A DNA stretch of 64,000 bases from Zoogloea sp. (GCF_028689785.1 NZ_JAQVCN010000011.1:17889-81888), one strand, 5' to 3'; numbered from the stretch's first letter, positions 18,457-27,877 are shown. The notes: a model not told the origin generated them from the letters alone. Numbers and translations are program-made.

Positions 18457-19936
18457 GGCCACCTTGACAAGCCGCGCCCTCGTCGGCCTCCTCGCCCCGG
18501 AGGTCACCGTCGAGGTTCACCTCGCCAACGGGCTGCCGGCGTTTACGCTGGTGGGTCTTCCCGATGTCGAAGTGCGTGAGGCCCGCGACCGGGTCCGCGC
18601 CGCCCTGCAGACCTCGCAATTTGAATTTCCCCAGCGGCGGATAACCGTCAACCTGGCCCCCGCCGATCTGCCGAAGGAGGGCGGCTGCTTCGACCTGCCC
18701 ATCGCCCTGGGCATCCTCGCCGCCTCCGGGCAGATCCCCGCCGAGGGCCTGGCACGCTACGAGTTCGCCGGGGAGCTCTCCCTCACCGGCGAGCTGCGCC
18801 CGGTACGCGGCGCCCTGGCCCTGGCACGGCAGGCAGCCAGCAGCGGGCGCACCCTGATCCTGCCCGCCGCCAATGCCCCCGAGGCCGCACGGGTGCGCAA
18901 CGTTACCCTGCTCCCAGCCTCCAGCCTGCTGGCGGTGGCGGCCCACCTGTGCGGGCACACGCTGCTGGCCCCCTATGCCGGTCCGCCCCTGGTGCAGTCT
19001 CCAAGCTATCCCGATCTGGCCGACGTGAAAGGCCAGGCCCAGGCCCGCCGGGCGCTGGAGGTTGCCGCCAGTGGCCAGCATTCCCTGCTCCTGTTCGGCC
19101 CACCAGGCACCGGCAAGTCCATGCTCGCCCAGCGCCTGCCTGGCCTGCTCCCGCCCATGAGCGACGACGAAGCCCTTGAAAGTGCAGCCGTTCAGTCGGT
19201 GGAAGGCAGCTTCCGGCCGGAGCTGTGGGGCGTCCGCCCAATACGGGCGCCCCATCACTCCGCGTCCACTGCAGCCCTGGTGGGCGGGGGCGGAACGCCC
19301 CGCCCCGGCGAGATCAGCCTGGCCCACAACGGCGTGCTGTTCCTTGACGAACTTCCGGAATTCGAACGCCGTGTCCTTGAGGCCCTGCGTGAGCCCCTTG
19401 AGAGCGGCCACATCACCATCTCCCGGGCGGCACGCCGGGCCGAGTTTCCGGCCCGCTTCCAGCTGGTGGCCGCCATGAACCCCTGCCCATGTGGCTACCA
19501 CGGCCACCCTGACGGGCGCTGTCGGTGCTCCCCCGACCAGATCGCCCGCTACCGCAACAAGCTCTCCGGCCCCCTCCTCGATCGCATCGACCTGATCCTC
19601 GAAGTGCCCGTACTGCCGGCCTCCGACCTGCAGTCGGCCCACTCCGGCGAACCCTCCGCGCAGGTGCGCGAGCGGGTAGCACAGACCTGGGCCCGCCAAC
19701 TCGCCCGCCAGGGCAAACCCAACGCCCATCTCGCTGGCCGAGAAATCGAGCGATGGTGTCAACCTGACGCGAAAGGCGTGCAGCTGTTACAAACCGCCAT
19801 CGACCGCCTCGGCCTGTCAGCCCGTGGCTACCATCGCATCCTGAAGGTCGCGCGTACAATTGCAGACATGAACGGCGCCGATACTGTTGGCACCTCCCAT
19901 GTGGCAGAAGCCATCCAGAGCCGCAGGGGCCTCTGA
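18449..19936 (+). CDS. comM: YifB/ComM Mg-chelatase-like AAA+ ATPase
   Basis: A 495-residue hexameric helicase that promotes branch migration during natural transformation. An N-terminal Lon-protease-like ChlI domain (about 1-170: GLPAFTLVGLPDVEVREARDRVRAAL) is followed by an AAA+ core with Walker A FGPPGTGKSML, Walker B VLFLDELPEF and the sensor NPCPCGYHGHP with its cysteine cluster, then the C-terminal lid domain. The GTG start at 18449 has only a weak ribosome site and is buried in an inverted repeat. Confidence 0.93.
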   Translation: MSLATLTSRALVGLLAPEVTVEVHLANGLPAFTLVGLPDVEVREARDRVRAALQTSQFEFPQRRITVNLAPADLPKEGGCFDLPIALGILAASGQIPAEGLARYEFAGELSLTGELRPVRGALALARQAASSGRTLILPAANAPEAARVRNVTLLPASSLLAVAAHLCGHTLLAPYAGPPLVQSPSYPDLADVKGQAQARRALEVAASGQHSLLLFGPPGTGKSMLAQRLPGLLPPMSDDEALESAAVQSVEGSFRPELWGVRPIRAPHHSASTAALVGGGGTPRPGEISLAHNGVLFLDELPEFERRVLEALREPLESGHITISRAARRAEFPARFQLVAAMNPCPCGYHGHPDGRCRCSPDQIARYRNKLSGPLLDRIDLILEVPVLPASDLQSAHSGEPSAQVRERVAQTWARQLARQGKPNAHLAGREIERWCQPDAKGVQLLQTAIDRLGLSARGYHRILKVARTIADMNGADTVGTSHVAEAIQSRRGL

Positions 19937-19969
19937 AACATCGTCCAATCCCATCAGGAGTTTTCTCAA

Positions 19970-20365
19970 GTGGCATCCAACCCGTCCGCAGGCGCCCGTC
20001 GCGCCAAGAACTGGCTCGCCTGGTTCATCGGTTTCATCATCGTGCTTGTGGCCCTGCTGGCTGGCTACACCTGGCTGGTGCTCAACTGGAGCTATTCGGC
20101 CGGTGAACGTGCCGGCTACGTGCAAAAATTTTCCCAGAAGGGCTGGCTGTGCAAAACCTGGGAGGGAGAGATGGCCATCGTTGCGATTCCGGGCAGCCTT
20201 CCCGAAATTTTCAAGTTCACCGTCCGCGACAATAAGGTGGCCGCTGCCATCAACGCCGACATGGGCAAACGCGTGTCCATCGCCTACGAACAGCATGTGG
20301 GCATTCCCTCCACTTGTTTCGGCGAAACCGCCTACTACGTCAGCAAGATCCACGTCGTCGAGTAA
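19970..20365 (+). CDS. Conserved membrane-anchored protein of unknown function
   Basis: A 131-residue protein with one N-terminal membrane helix (NWLAWFIGFIIVLVALLAGYTWLVL written in part: FIGFIIVLVALLAG), then a small domain with two cysteines (GWLCKTWEGEM and PSTCFGETAYYV) that probably face the periplasm. Similar short proteins occur in betaproteobacteria without assigned function. GTG start supported by AGGAG. It is 33 bases behind comM and may be co-transcribed. Confidence 0.75.
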   Translation: MASNPSAGARRAKNWLAWFIGFIIVLVALLAGYTWLVLNWSYSAGERAGYVQKFSQKGWLCKTWEGEMAIVAIPGSLPEIFKFTVRDNKVAAAINADMGKRVSIAYEQHVGIPSTCFGETAYYVSKIHVVE

Positions 20366-20369
20366 GAAC

Positions 20370-20387
20370 CACGCCCTCACGGGCGTG
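20370..20387 (+). terminator. Short hairpin between genes
   Basis: CACGCCC-TCAC-GGGCGTG, a perfect 7-bp stem five bases past the stop of the membrane-anchored protein. No T-run, so it is at most a weak terminator. Confidence 0.4.
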
Positions 20388-20421
20388 TCGAATCCCGCAG
20401 CTCCTCCAGGTCCCCTCTCCC

Positions 20422-21624
20422 ATGCCTTACATCCAGCTGGCGGCGCTCCTCGCGGCGCTCGCCACCGTCGGTCCGTTCTCGATCGACACCTATCTTCCAG
20501 CGCTTCACGCCATCGGCACGGAGCTCAAGGCCACGCCGCTGGAAGTGCAGCAGACCCTCACCGCTTACATGCTGCCCATGGGCGCCATGGTGCTGTGGCA
20601 TGGCGCCTTCTCCGACGCCTGGGGCCGCAAGCCGGTGATCGTCGTATCCATGCTGCTGTTCGCCCTGGCGTCGGTGGTGTGCGTGTTCGCCGGCAGCATC
20701 GAAGCCCTGCTGGTCGGGCGGGCCCTCCAGGGCATCAGTGCGGGGGCCGGCATGGTGGTAGGGCGCGCAGTGGTTCGCGATCTGATGGAAGGGCCCAAGG
20801 CCCAGCGCCTGATGAGTCATGTAAGCATGGCCTTTGCTATCGGCCCGGCAGTGGCACCCATCCTCGGCGGGTGGATCCATGCGGCCTTCGGCTGGCGCGC
20901 GGTATTCATCTTCCTGGCCCTGCTCGGCCTCGCCCTGGCAGCCCTGAGCGCCTGGCGGCTCCAGGAGAGCCACCCCCCTGCCGCCCGCCAACCCTTGCAC
21001 CCCGGCCCCCTGGCCCGCCGCTATCGCAGCGTGTTCTCGTCCCCCGGCTTCCTGCTGCTGAGCGTGGCGGTGAGCCTCAACTTCAACGCCTTCTTCATCT
21101 ACGTGCTGTCGGCGCCAGTGTTCCTGATGACCCACCTGGGCCTGAGTGAAACCGAGTTTGGCTGGATGTTCGTCCCCGGCGTGATCGGCATGATGTCAGG
21201 CTCGGCCCTGTCGGCCCGCCTGGCCGGACGTCTCTCGGCCCCACGCACCATCCGCCTGGGCTACAGCCTGATGCTGGCGGCAGCCGCGCTCAACCTGGCG
21301 GTGAGCCTTCTGTTGCCCCCGGGGCTGCCCCAATCGGTGCTGCCGATCATGGCCTACAACTTCGGCATGGCCATCGCCATGCCCAGCCTCACTCTACTGG
21401 CTCTGGACCACTTTCCCACCCACCGGGGGCTGGCTTCCAGTTGTCAGAGCTTCGTGCAAATGCTGATCAGCTCGGTCACCGCCGGCCTCATCGCCCCGGC
21501 CCTGTGGGGCTCGGTCGGCAACATGGCCGCCGGCATGGGCATCCTGCTACTGCTCGGGCTGGGCTGCTTCATGGCCTGGTGGTGGCTGTTCCACCGGAGC
21601 ACCCCGAGTACTGGGCAGGCATGA
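20422..21624 (+). CDS. Bcr/CflA family drug-resistance MFS transporter
   Basis: A 400-residue inner-membrane proton antiporter with 12 predicted helices. Diagnostic features are PFSIDTYLPALHAIG in helix 1, the motif A-like loop GAFSDAWGRKPVIV between helices 2 and 3, and RALQGISAGAGMVVGRAVVRD in helices 4-5, as in Bcr (bicyclomycin) and CmlA-like exporters. The substrate cannot be told from sequence. The stop overlaps the start of the ceramidase-family gene (ATGA), so the two are translationally coupled. Confidence 0.9.
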   Translation: MPYIQLAALLAALATVGPFSIDTYLPALHAIGTELKATPLEVQQTLTAYMLPMGAMVLWHGAFSDAWGRKPVIVVSMLLFALASVVCVFAGSIEALLVGRALQGISAGAGMVVGRAVVRDLMEGPKAQRLMSHVSMAFAIGPAVAPILGGWIHAAFGWRAVFIFLALLGLALAALSAWRLQESHPPAARQPLHPGPLARRYRSVFSSPGFLLLSVAVSLNFNAFFIYVLSAPVFLMTHLGLSETEFGWMFVPGVIGMMSGSALSARLAGRLSAPRTIRLGYSLMLAAAALNLAVSLLLPPGLPQSVLPIMAYNFGMAIAMPSLTLLALDHFPTHRGLASSCQSFVQMLISSVTAGLIAPALWGSVGNMAAGMGILLLLGLGCFMAWWWLFHRSTPSTGQA

Positions 21625-22295
21625 GCTGGGCCGAACACATCGACCTGTACTGTGAACGCACCGACGCCAGCCTGTGGTCGGAGCCCCTCAACGCGCTCAG
21701 CAACCTGGGTTTCCTGCTGGTCGCGGTGGTGCTGTGGAAGCGAACGGCGGACCGGGATCGGGATTTGCAACTGCTGGATGGCCTGATCTTTGCCATCGGC
21801 CTGGGCAGCCTGACCTTCCACACGCTCGCGACGCGCTGGGCGGCGCTGCTGGACATCGCCTTCATCGCCCTTTTCGTGCTGGTTTTCCACCAGCGCTTTC
21901 AAGTTCGCATCAGGGGCGCCGGCAACGGCAGGGCCTGGATGGGGACCGCCCTGTTCGTGGCTCTTGCGACGCTCTTCACGGCGGCCACCAGGGTCCTGCC
22001 GCCCCTCCCCCTGAATGGCTCGGAGATCTACCTGCCGCCCTTCGCTCTGCTGCTGTGGTGCGCCGCGACGGCCCGTCAGGCACAGCCCGCCGCGGCCCGT
22101 TGGCTGGCCCGGGCAGGTGGGTTGTTCATCATCAGCCTGACTTGCCGGGCCAGTGACACCGTTCTGTGCGACATCTGGCCCACCGGCACCCATGCGGGCT
22201 GGCATCTGGTGAATGCCCTGGTGCTGTACTGCTGCCTGCGTGCCCTGCAACTCACGCCCCACCCAGCTCCCGCTCGGCCCAATACAGGGCTGTGA
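21621..22295 (+). CDS. Ceramidase-family membrane protein
   Basis: A 224-residue protein with about seven membrane helices. It shows the CREST-superfamily pattern: a Glu/Asn-containing first helix region (SEPLNALSNLGFLLVA), SLTFHTLATRWAALLDI with the first His and Asp ligands, and a C-terminal GTHAGWHLVNALVLYCC holding the last histidines. Alkaline ceramidases of this fold are zinc amidases acting on sphingoid lipids; the bacterial substrates are not settled. Coupled to the upstream transporter by a 4-base overlap, its 3' end overlaps the convergent NUDIX gene by 44 bases. Confidence 0.75.
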   Translation: MSWAEHIDLYCERTDASLWSEPLNALSNLGFLLVAVVLWKRTADRDRDLQLLDGLIFAIGLGSLTFHTLATRWAALLDIAFIALFVLVFHQRFQVRIRGAGNGRAWMGTALFVALATLFTAATRVLPPLPLNGSEIYLPPFALLLWCAATARQAQPAAARWLARAGGLFIISLTCRASDTVLCDIWPTGTHAGWHLVNALVLYCCLRALQLTPHPAPARPNTGL

Positions 22296-22797
22296 TGGTC
22301 TTGGCGTCGGTGATACGCCCATCAAACACCGCCTCCCGTGCCTCGGCCAGGCTCAGGCTCAGGATCTCCAGAAACTCACCCTCATCCCAGGCATGCCCCA
22401 CATGTTCCAGGCCGCGGGCAATGAAAATCTCGATGCGCTCGTTGGAATAGCCGATACACGGGTGCATCACCCCCAGGTGGCGCCAGTCTTCGGTGACATG
22501 ACCGGTCTCTTCCTGCAGTTCGCGCCGGGCACAACGCAGGATGTCCTCACCCGGATCGATCTTGCCGGCAGGCAGCTCAAGAAAGGCCCGCCCTACCGGA
22601 TAGCGGAACTGCCGCTCGAACACCAGCCGGCCATCGGGCAGCACCGGGATCACCACCACCGCGCCGGGGTGCTTTACATACTCCCGCAGGCCTTCCTTTC
22701 CATCGGGCAGGCTGACCCTGTCCCGGAACACATTCAGCAGACGGCCCTCGAAAACGGCTTCCGACGACAGGGCTTCTTCATGCAAGGGGTCCTTCAT
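22252..22797 (-). CDS. NUDIX hydrolase, ADP-ribose pyrophosphatase type
   Basis: A 181-residue enzyme with the NUDIX box AGKIDPGEDILRCARRELQE followed by ETGHV, and the LPAGK lead-in typical of NudF/ADP-sugar pyrophosphatases, which hydrolyse ADP-ribose to AMP and ribose phosphate. The second ATG (22797) is preferred because GGAG lies nine bases ahead of it; the ATG at 22809 has none. Its 3' end overlaps the ceramidase-family gene on the other strand. Confidence 0.88.
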   Translation of the reverse strand: MKDPLHEEALSSEAVFEGRLLNVFRDRVSLPDGKEGLREYVKHPGAVVVIPVLPDGRLVFERQFRYPVGRAFLELPAGKIDPGEDILRCARRELQEETGHVTEDWRHLGVMHPCIGYSNERIEIFIARGLEHVGHAWDEGEFLEILSLSLAEAREAVFDGRITDAKTITALYWAERELGGA

Positions 22798-22912
22798 CCC
22801 GTTCTCCATTCCAGATCTCGCTCAACACAAAGACCGCAGCATGGCACCGACACGCCGCGGCTGACCAGTCCATCCGGCATAATCGCACCACCTTGCACCC
22901 GGAACCCGGACC

Positions 22913-23608
22913 GTGCGCGACCCCGCCCCCGCCCTGCGCGACCACCTTTTCGATCCCAGCGGCGGCCTGACTTACCAGCTCCGCGCCTTCCGCTACCGAC
23001 GCAGCCTGTGGTCCGCCTTCCATGCGACCGTAGCCGGCTGGCTGGGCGACTGGCAGCCAAACGCCCGCACCCTCGTGATCATCGGCCCGAATGCCGGCCA
23101 TGCCTTGCCGGCGGGCTTTCTGGAACGCTTCGAACAGGTTATCGCACTGGAGCCGGACCCCATCGCCCGCCACCTGCTGGCACGCCGACCGGATGCCCGG
23201 CGACTGCGTTTCGACCACCTCGACTGCCTGGCCACGCCGGACGGCCTGGCCTGGCTGGCAGCGCGCTTTTCCGACGCCGCCTTTCTGTTTTCCAACGTGC
23301 TCGGGCAGGTCGCCGCCCCGGCCGATAGCTGGTCGGCCCTGCTCGCCCGTCACCTGCAGGAGCGGAACTGGGCGAGCTACCACGATGTGCTGTCCACGAC
23401 CCGGGCGCCGGACCATCACGCCCCGGTGCGCGACGCAGCCTCCGTGAGCCTGGAAGCGCTTATCGCGCATTTCTGGACGCAGGGCGAGATCACCGTGACC
23501 GACCACGACACCCTGCACCTGGGCGGAGGCAGCCCCTGCGGCTATGCCGTGTGGCCGATCACGCCGGCACGCTGGCAGCTGGTGGAATGGGTGGTGAATC
23601 AGGCGTAG
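22913..23608 (+). CDS. Conserved protein with methyltransferase-like N-terminal fold
   Basis: A 231-residue soluble protein. TLVIIGPNAGHALPAGFLERFEQVIALEPDPIA (central part IGPNAGHALPAGFL) resembles the glycine-rich strand and acidic loop (EPDP) of a SAM-binding Rossmann fold, and SDAAFLFSNVLGQV could be the following strand and helix. Classical methyltransferase catalytic motifs are not evident, so the function is unassigned. GTG start with GGA upstream. The last 10 bases overlap the convergent metalloprotease gene. Confidence 0.7.
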   Translation: MRDPAPALRDHLFDPSGGLTYQLRAFRYRRSLWSAFHATVAGWLGDWQPNARTLVIIGPNAGHALPAGFLERFEQVIALEPDPIARHLLARRPDARRLRFDHLDCLATPDGLAWLAARFSDAAFLFSNVLGQVAAPADSWSALLARHLQERNWASYHDVLSTTRAPDHHAPVRDAASVSLEALIAHFWTQGEITVTDHDTLHLGGGSPCGYAVWPITPARWQLVEWVVNQA

Positions 23609-24165
23609 GTGTCGAGGGCCGAGCCGGTGGCCGGGGCGCCGCCCCCGGTGGCGCCAATCCGATAGGCCCGGGCGGGGTCGCTTGCCGTGCCTTCGTCGCG
23701 GGCGCGGGTGGCCAGTTCGACCCGCGCCTCGGCGGCCATGCTGGCAGCACGGGCGGCGATCTGGCGGTCCGGCCCCGAGGGGTCGGCGGGGGCCAGGGCA
23801 GCAGAACGGATCTTCTCGGCCCGGCTCAGGGTCTCTTCGGGCGTGCGCCCGGGGGACACATCGATGCCGACCTCCCCGCCCACCGCATAGCGACGACCGT
23901 CGGGGCCTGTCTCATAGGAATAGCTGGCGCCGCTGGTAACCACGCCCGCGCCCGCGCTCATATGAGCCATTTCGTGGGCACGTACCGCCTGATCACGCTG
24001 CTTCAGTTGCTGCAGCACGCGCTGATCGGCCTCGCTGAGACCTGCGGCATCCCCCCCAGGCGTTGCCGCAGCGGCCTCCGCCCCTGCCGGCCGACCGGCC
24101 CGGGCAGCCGGCGCCGCAGCCGACAGACTGAATGCCAAGGACGAACCCACCGGGGAAACAGACAT
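23599..24165 (-). CDS. Putative metalloprotease, SprA/CJM1_0395 family
   Basis: A 188-residue protein whose centre, QLKQRDQAVRAHEMAHMSAG, is the family signature: an HExxH-like HEMAH zinc site within a conserved helix, followed by GASYSYETGPDGRRYAVGGE and VGIDVSPGRTPEET. The N-terminus is low complexity and the C-terminus helical. The family is widespread but uncharacterised. It is transcribed alone, convergent with the gene on its 3' side. Confidence 0.85.
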   Translation of the reverse strand: MSVSPVGSSLAFSLSAAAPAARAGRPAGAEAAAATPGGDAAGLSEADQRVLQQLKQRDQAVRAHEMAHMSAGAGVVTSGASYSYETGPDGRRYAVGGEVGIDVSPGRTPEETLSRAEKIRSAALAPADPSGPDRQIAARAASMAAEARVELATRARDEGTASDPARAYRIGATGGGAPATGSALDTYA

Positions 24166-24263
24166 GATCAGACACCCACACGCAACGCTTTCAGCCTAGA
24201 CCCTGAAGCCTTCGCCGTCAGCCCATCCTCCATCGGGACAAGCACCACGCCCCGGCGCCCGGC

Positions 24264-24995
24264 TCATTCCCCCAGGTAGGCGGCCCGCACCTTGGGGTTG
24301 GCCAGCAGATCGGCCCCGGAGCCGCTGAGGGTGATCGCCCCGGACTCCATCACGTAGGCACGGCTGGAAAACTCCAGGGCCAGGTTGGCGTTCTGCTCCA
24401 CCAGCAGCACGGTGACGCCCTCGGCGGCCACCGAGGCGATGACTTCAAAGATCTTCTCCACCACCAGCGGCGCCAGGCCCATGGAGGGCTCATCGAGCAG
24501 CAGCAGTTTTGGACGGGACAGCAGCGCCCGGCCGATGGCCACCATCTGCTGCTCGCCCCCCGAGAGGGTGCCGGCCACCTGCTGCAGGCGCTCCTTGACC
24601 CGCGGCAGCATGCCGAAGATGCGCTCCATGTCGGCGTCCACGGCCTCGTCGTCACGCCGGCAGTAGGCGCCCATGCGCAGGTTTTCCTCGACGCTCAGGC
24701 GGGTGAAGATGCCCCGCCCCTCCGGCACCAGGGCCAAGCCCTGGCGCAGGCGCTTGTGGGCCGGCAGCTTGTCGATGGCCTGCCCCTGATAAAGGATCTG
24801 CCCGCCGGCAGTGCCCAGAGTGCCGGCGATGGCGTTGAGGGTGGTGGTCTTGCCGGCGCCGTTGGCGCCGATCAGGGACACCAGCTCGCCGGGCGCCAGT
24901 TCCAGGTTGATGCCTCTGACAGCCTCGATGGCCCCATAGGCCACCCGGGTGTCACGCAACTGGAGAATGGGGGTGACCGTGCTGCTGGCGCTCAT
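24264..24995 (-). CDS. livF: Branched-chain amino acid ABC transporter ATPase LivF
   Basis: A 243-residue cytoplasmic ATPase with Walker A GANGAGKTTT, signature TLSGGEQQMVAIGRAL, Walker B LLLLDEPSMGLAP and the LivF-type C-terminus. It couples ATP hydrolysis to import through LivHM. Its ATG overlaps the livG stop (ATGA). This is the last gene of the operon livH-livM-livG-livF, which lies behind its binding protein genes. Confidence 0.93.
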   Translation of the reverse strand: MSASSTVTPILQLRDTRVAYGAIEAVRGINLELAPGELVSLIGANGAGKTTTLNAIAGTLGTAGGQILYQGQAIDKLPAHKRLRQGLALVPEGRGIFTRLSVEENLRMGAYCRRDDEAVDADMERIFGMLPRVKERLQQVAGTLSGGEQQMVAIGRALLSRPKLLLLDEPSMGLAPLVVEKIFEVIASVAAEGVTVLLVEQNANLALEFSSRAYVMESGAITLSGSGADLLANPKVRAAYLGE

Positions 24996-25780
24996 GCGGT
25001 CGCTCCTGCCTTGTGGGTGCCGTGGCCCCCCAGGTAGGCGGCAATCACCGCCTCGCTCTTCTGCACCTCGGCGGGCACGTCCTCGGCGATCTTCCTGCCG
25101 AAGTCGAGCACCGCCAAACGGTCGCACAGGCCCATCACCAGCTTCACGTCGTGCTCGATGAGCAGCACGGTGACGCCGTCGTGGCGGATGGTCTGGACCA
25201 GCTCGCGCAGCTTGCCGGTTTCGGTGGCATTCATGCCGGCGGCCGGCTCGTCCAGGGCCAGCAGCTGGGGCTCGGTGGCCAGCGCGCGGGCGATTTCCAG
25301 GCGGCGCTGGTCGCCGTAGGAGAGGTTCTTCGACACGGTATCGGCAAAGCGCTCGATACCCACGTAGCGGAGCAGCTCGAAGGCACGCTCGGTGATGAGG
25401 CGCTCCTCCTCCCGGGCATGCTTGGTCTGCAGCAGGATGGAAAAGGGGTTGGCCCGGGAGCGGATGTGATGGCCGGCCATCACGTTCTCAAGGGCGGTGA
25501 GCTCGCGGAAGAGACGGATATTCTGGAAGGTGCGGGCAATGCCGGAGGCCACCACCTCGTGGGGCTTGCCGGTGGGCAGCTCGGTGCCGTTGAAGACGAT
25601 CTCGCCTTCTTCAGGCACGTAGGCGCCGGTAAGCACGTTGAAGAAGGTGGTCTTGCCTGCACCGTTGGGGCCGATCAGGCCATACACCTCGCCCTTGCGG
25701 ATGGTCAGGGACACATCGGACAGGGCCGTGAGGCCGCCAAAGCGCTTGGAGATGTTGCGGGCTTCAAGCAGGGTGATCAC
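24992..25780 (-). CDS. livG: Branched-chain amino acid ABC transporter ATPase LivG
   Basis: A 262-residue ATPase with Walker A GPNGAGKTTFFNVL, the LivG-specific GIARTFQNIRLF after it, signature LSYGDQRRLEIARAL and Walker B LLALDEPAAGMN. Both ends overlap neighbours by four bases (ATGA), so livM, livG and livF are translationally coupled. Confidence 0.94.
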   Translation of the reverse strand: MITLLEARNISKRFGGLTALSDVSLTIRKGEVYGLIGPNGAGKTTFFNVLTGAYVPEEGEIVFNGTELPTGKPHEVVASGIARTFQNIRLFRELTALENVMAGHHIRSRANPFSILLQTKHAREEERLITERAFELLRYVGIERFADTVSKNLSYGDQRRLEIARALATEPQLLALDEPAAGMNATETGKLRELVQTIRHDGVTVLLIEHDVKLVMGLCDRLAVLDFGRKIAEDVPAEVQKSEAVIAAYLGGHGTHKAGATA

Positions 25781-26886
25781 TTGCCCGCCTCCCCGGCCAC
25801 CCCGCCCACCACCAGCTCGGGTCGGGAGTAGCGGCTGTGGGCGGGAATCAGGCCTGCCGGACGCAGCAGCATCATGAAAATCATGGCCAGGGACAGCAGC
25901 AGCATGCGCAGCACTTCCGGGTCGAGCAGCACCTGGTTGAACACCGCCTGCTGAACCGGCACGGCCACATGGCGCAGGATCTCGGGCAGGGCGGTGAGCA
26001 CAAGGGCGCCCACCACCACCCCGGCCAGGTTGCCCATGCCGCCGAACACCACCATGGTGAGCACGGCGATGGACTCCATCAGGGAAAAGCTCTCGGGCGA
26101 CACGAAGCCCTGAAAGGCCGCAAACAGCCCCCCCGCGACACCGCCAAAGGTGGCCCCCAGCGAGAAGGCCAGCAGCTTCATGTTGCGGGTGTTGATGCCG
26201 ATGGCCTTGGCCGCCAGTTCGTCTTCCCGGATCGCCGCCCAGGCCCGCCCGACCCGGGAGATCTGCAGGCGCTGCACCAGGATGATGGACAGCACCACGA
26301 AGGCCAGGAAGACGTAGTAGTACAGGAACAGGGAGTTGATGGTGATCTCCTCCCCTATCCGGATGGGCCGCGAGATGTCCCAGCCGAACAGCACCAGCGG
26401 GTCGATCATGTTGATGCCCTGGGGCCCGTTGGTGATGTTGACCGGGTGGTTCAGGTTGTTCATGAAGATGCGCACGATCTCCCCGAAACCCAGGGTCACG
26501 ATGGCCAGGTAATCACCCCGCAGACGCAGGGTAGGCAAGCCCAGGATGATGCCGGCCAGGGCCGCAAAGACGGCCCCCAGAGGCAGCACCAGCCAGAAAG
26601 GCAAGTGCAGTTCGAAGTGGGGCGAGGCCAGGAAGGCGAAGGTATAAGCCCCCACCGCGTAGAAGGCGATGTAGCCCAGATCGAGCAGGCCGGCAAAGCC
26701 CACCACCAGGTTGAGGCCAATGGCCAGCATCACATAGAGCAGGGCGAAATCGAGGATGCGCACCCAGGTCTTGCCGAAGAGCATGGCGATGAGAGGCGCG
26801 GCCAGGGCCAGGGCGATGACCACCCAGCGGGCCGCCGCCGGGTTGCGCTTGCCGAGCCAGGGAATGGCGTTGGCGAGTTCATTCAT
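25777..26886 (-). CDS. livM: Branched-chain amino acid ABC transporter permease LivM
   Basis: A 369-residue permease with 9-10 membrane helices. Landmarks: YVMLAIGLNLVVGFAGLLDL, GLPTLRLRGDYLAIVTLGFGE (the LivM signature), and the cytoplasmic EAA-like loop AWAAIREDELAAKAIGIN that contacts the ATPases. Starts 12 bases after livH. Confidence 0.93.
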   Translation of the reverse strand: MNELANAIPWLGKRNPAAARWVVIALALAAPLIAMLFGKTWVRILDFALLYVMLAIGLNLVVGFAGLLDLGYIAFYAVGAYTFAFLASPHFELHLPFWLVLPLGAVFAALAGIILGLPTLRLRGDYLAIVTLGFGEIVRIFMNNLNHPVNITNGPQGINMIDPLVLFGWDISRPIRIGEEITINSLFLYYYVFLAFVVLSIILVQRLQISRVGRAWAAIREDELAAKAIGINTRNMKLLAFSLGATFGGVAGGLFAAFQGFVSPESFSLMESIAVLTMVVFGGMGNLAGVVVGALVLTALPEILRHVAVPVQQAVFNQVLLDPEVLRMLLLSLAMIFMMLLRPAGLIPAHSRYSRPELVVGGVAGEAGK

Positions 26887-26898
26887 GGGGAGATGTCC

Positions 26899-27831
26899 TC
26901 AGGCCCGGTCCGCGACACGCTCGCCCAGCAGCCCGGTGGGCCGGAAGATGAGCACGATGCCGAGGATGATGAAGGCGAAGATGTCCTGGTAGCTGGAGTT
27001 GAGGAAACCGAAGCTCAGATCCTCGATGTAGCCGGCGCCGATGGACTCCACCAGGCCCAGCAGCAGCCCGCCGAGCATGGCCCCGCCCAGGTTGCCGATG
27101 CCGCCCAGCACCGCCGCGGTGAAGGCCTTGAGACCGGGCATGAAGCCCATGGCGTAGTGGGCGATGCCGTAGTTGGACGAGAACATCACCCCGGCCACCG
27201 CGGCCAGGGCCGAGCCGATGATGAAGGTGGCGGCGATGATCTTGTTGGTGTCCACACCCATCAGGCTGGCCACCTTGTGGTTCTCGGCGGTAGCGCGCAT
27301 GGCACGGCCGAGGCGGGTCTTGTTGACCAGCAGCACCAGGGCCACCATCAGCACCGCCGACACCACCAGGATGACGATCTGCACCGGGGTGATGAACACC
27401 CCGGCGATGGGCTCGATGGGCGTGGTGGATACCAGTTGCGGGAAGGTGTGGTAATTGCGGCCCCATATGATCATGGCGATGGTCTGGAGCAGGAAGGACA
27501 CGCCGATGGCGGTGATCAGGGGCGCCAGCCTCGGCGCGTTGCGCAGGCGACGGTAGGCGGTGCGTTCGATGGTGAAGCCGAGGATCATGCACACCACCAC
27601 CGAGATCGACAGCCCGGCCAGCAGCGTCGGAATGAGGCCGAGATCGGGAGCATGAAGCTGGAGCAGGCGGATCGCCTCAAGGGCCACCAGGGCGCCGATC
27701 ATCAGGATGTCGCCATGGGCGAAATTGATCAGGCCGAGAATGCCATAGACCATGGTATAGCCGAGGGCAACGAGGGCATACACGCTACCCACGACGAGGC
27801 CGTTTACGGTTTGCTGGAGAAGAGTTTCCAT
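26899..27831 (-). CDS. livH: Branched-chain amino acid ABC transporter permease LivH
   Basis: A 310-residue permease beginning METLLQQTVNGLVVGSVYAL, with GYTMVYGILGLINFAHGDIL (family signature) and the ATPase-contact loop RLGRAMRATAENHKVASLMG. The start at 27831 is chosen because it fits family length; the frame continues upstream across a REP-like repeat and is not credible as coding. Confidence 0.93.
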   Translation of the reverse strand: METLLQQTVNGLVVGSVYALVALGYTMVYGILGLINFAHGDILMIGALVALEAIRLLQLHAPDLGLIPTLLAGLSISVVVCMILGFTIERTAYRRLRNAPRLAPLITAIGVSFLLQTIAMIIWGRNYHTFPQLVSTTPIEPIAGVFITPVQIVILVVSAVLMVALVLLVNKTRLGRAMRATAENHKVASLMGVDTNKIIAATFIIGSALAAVAGVMFSSNYGIAHYAMGFMPGLKAFTAAVLGGIGNLGGAMLGGLLLGLVESIGAGYIEDLSFGFLNSSYQDIFAFIILGIVLIFRPTGLLGERVADRA

Positions 27832-27877
27832 GGAAACGACCCGAAAAAGTGAGAAGGCATGCCGGGGCGGAAACAGC

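Noticed and set aside
25837..27852. A 671-residue plus-strand frame opposite livM/livH
   Set aside because: His/Gln/Gly-rich antisense shadow of well-recognised permease genes; no motif or ribosome site.
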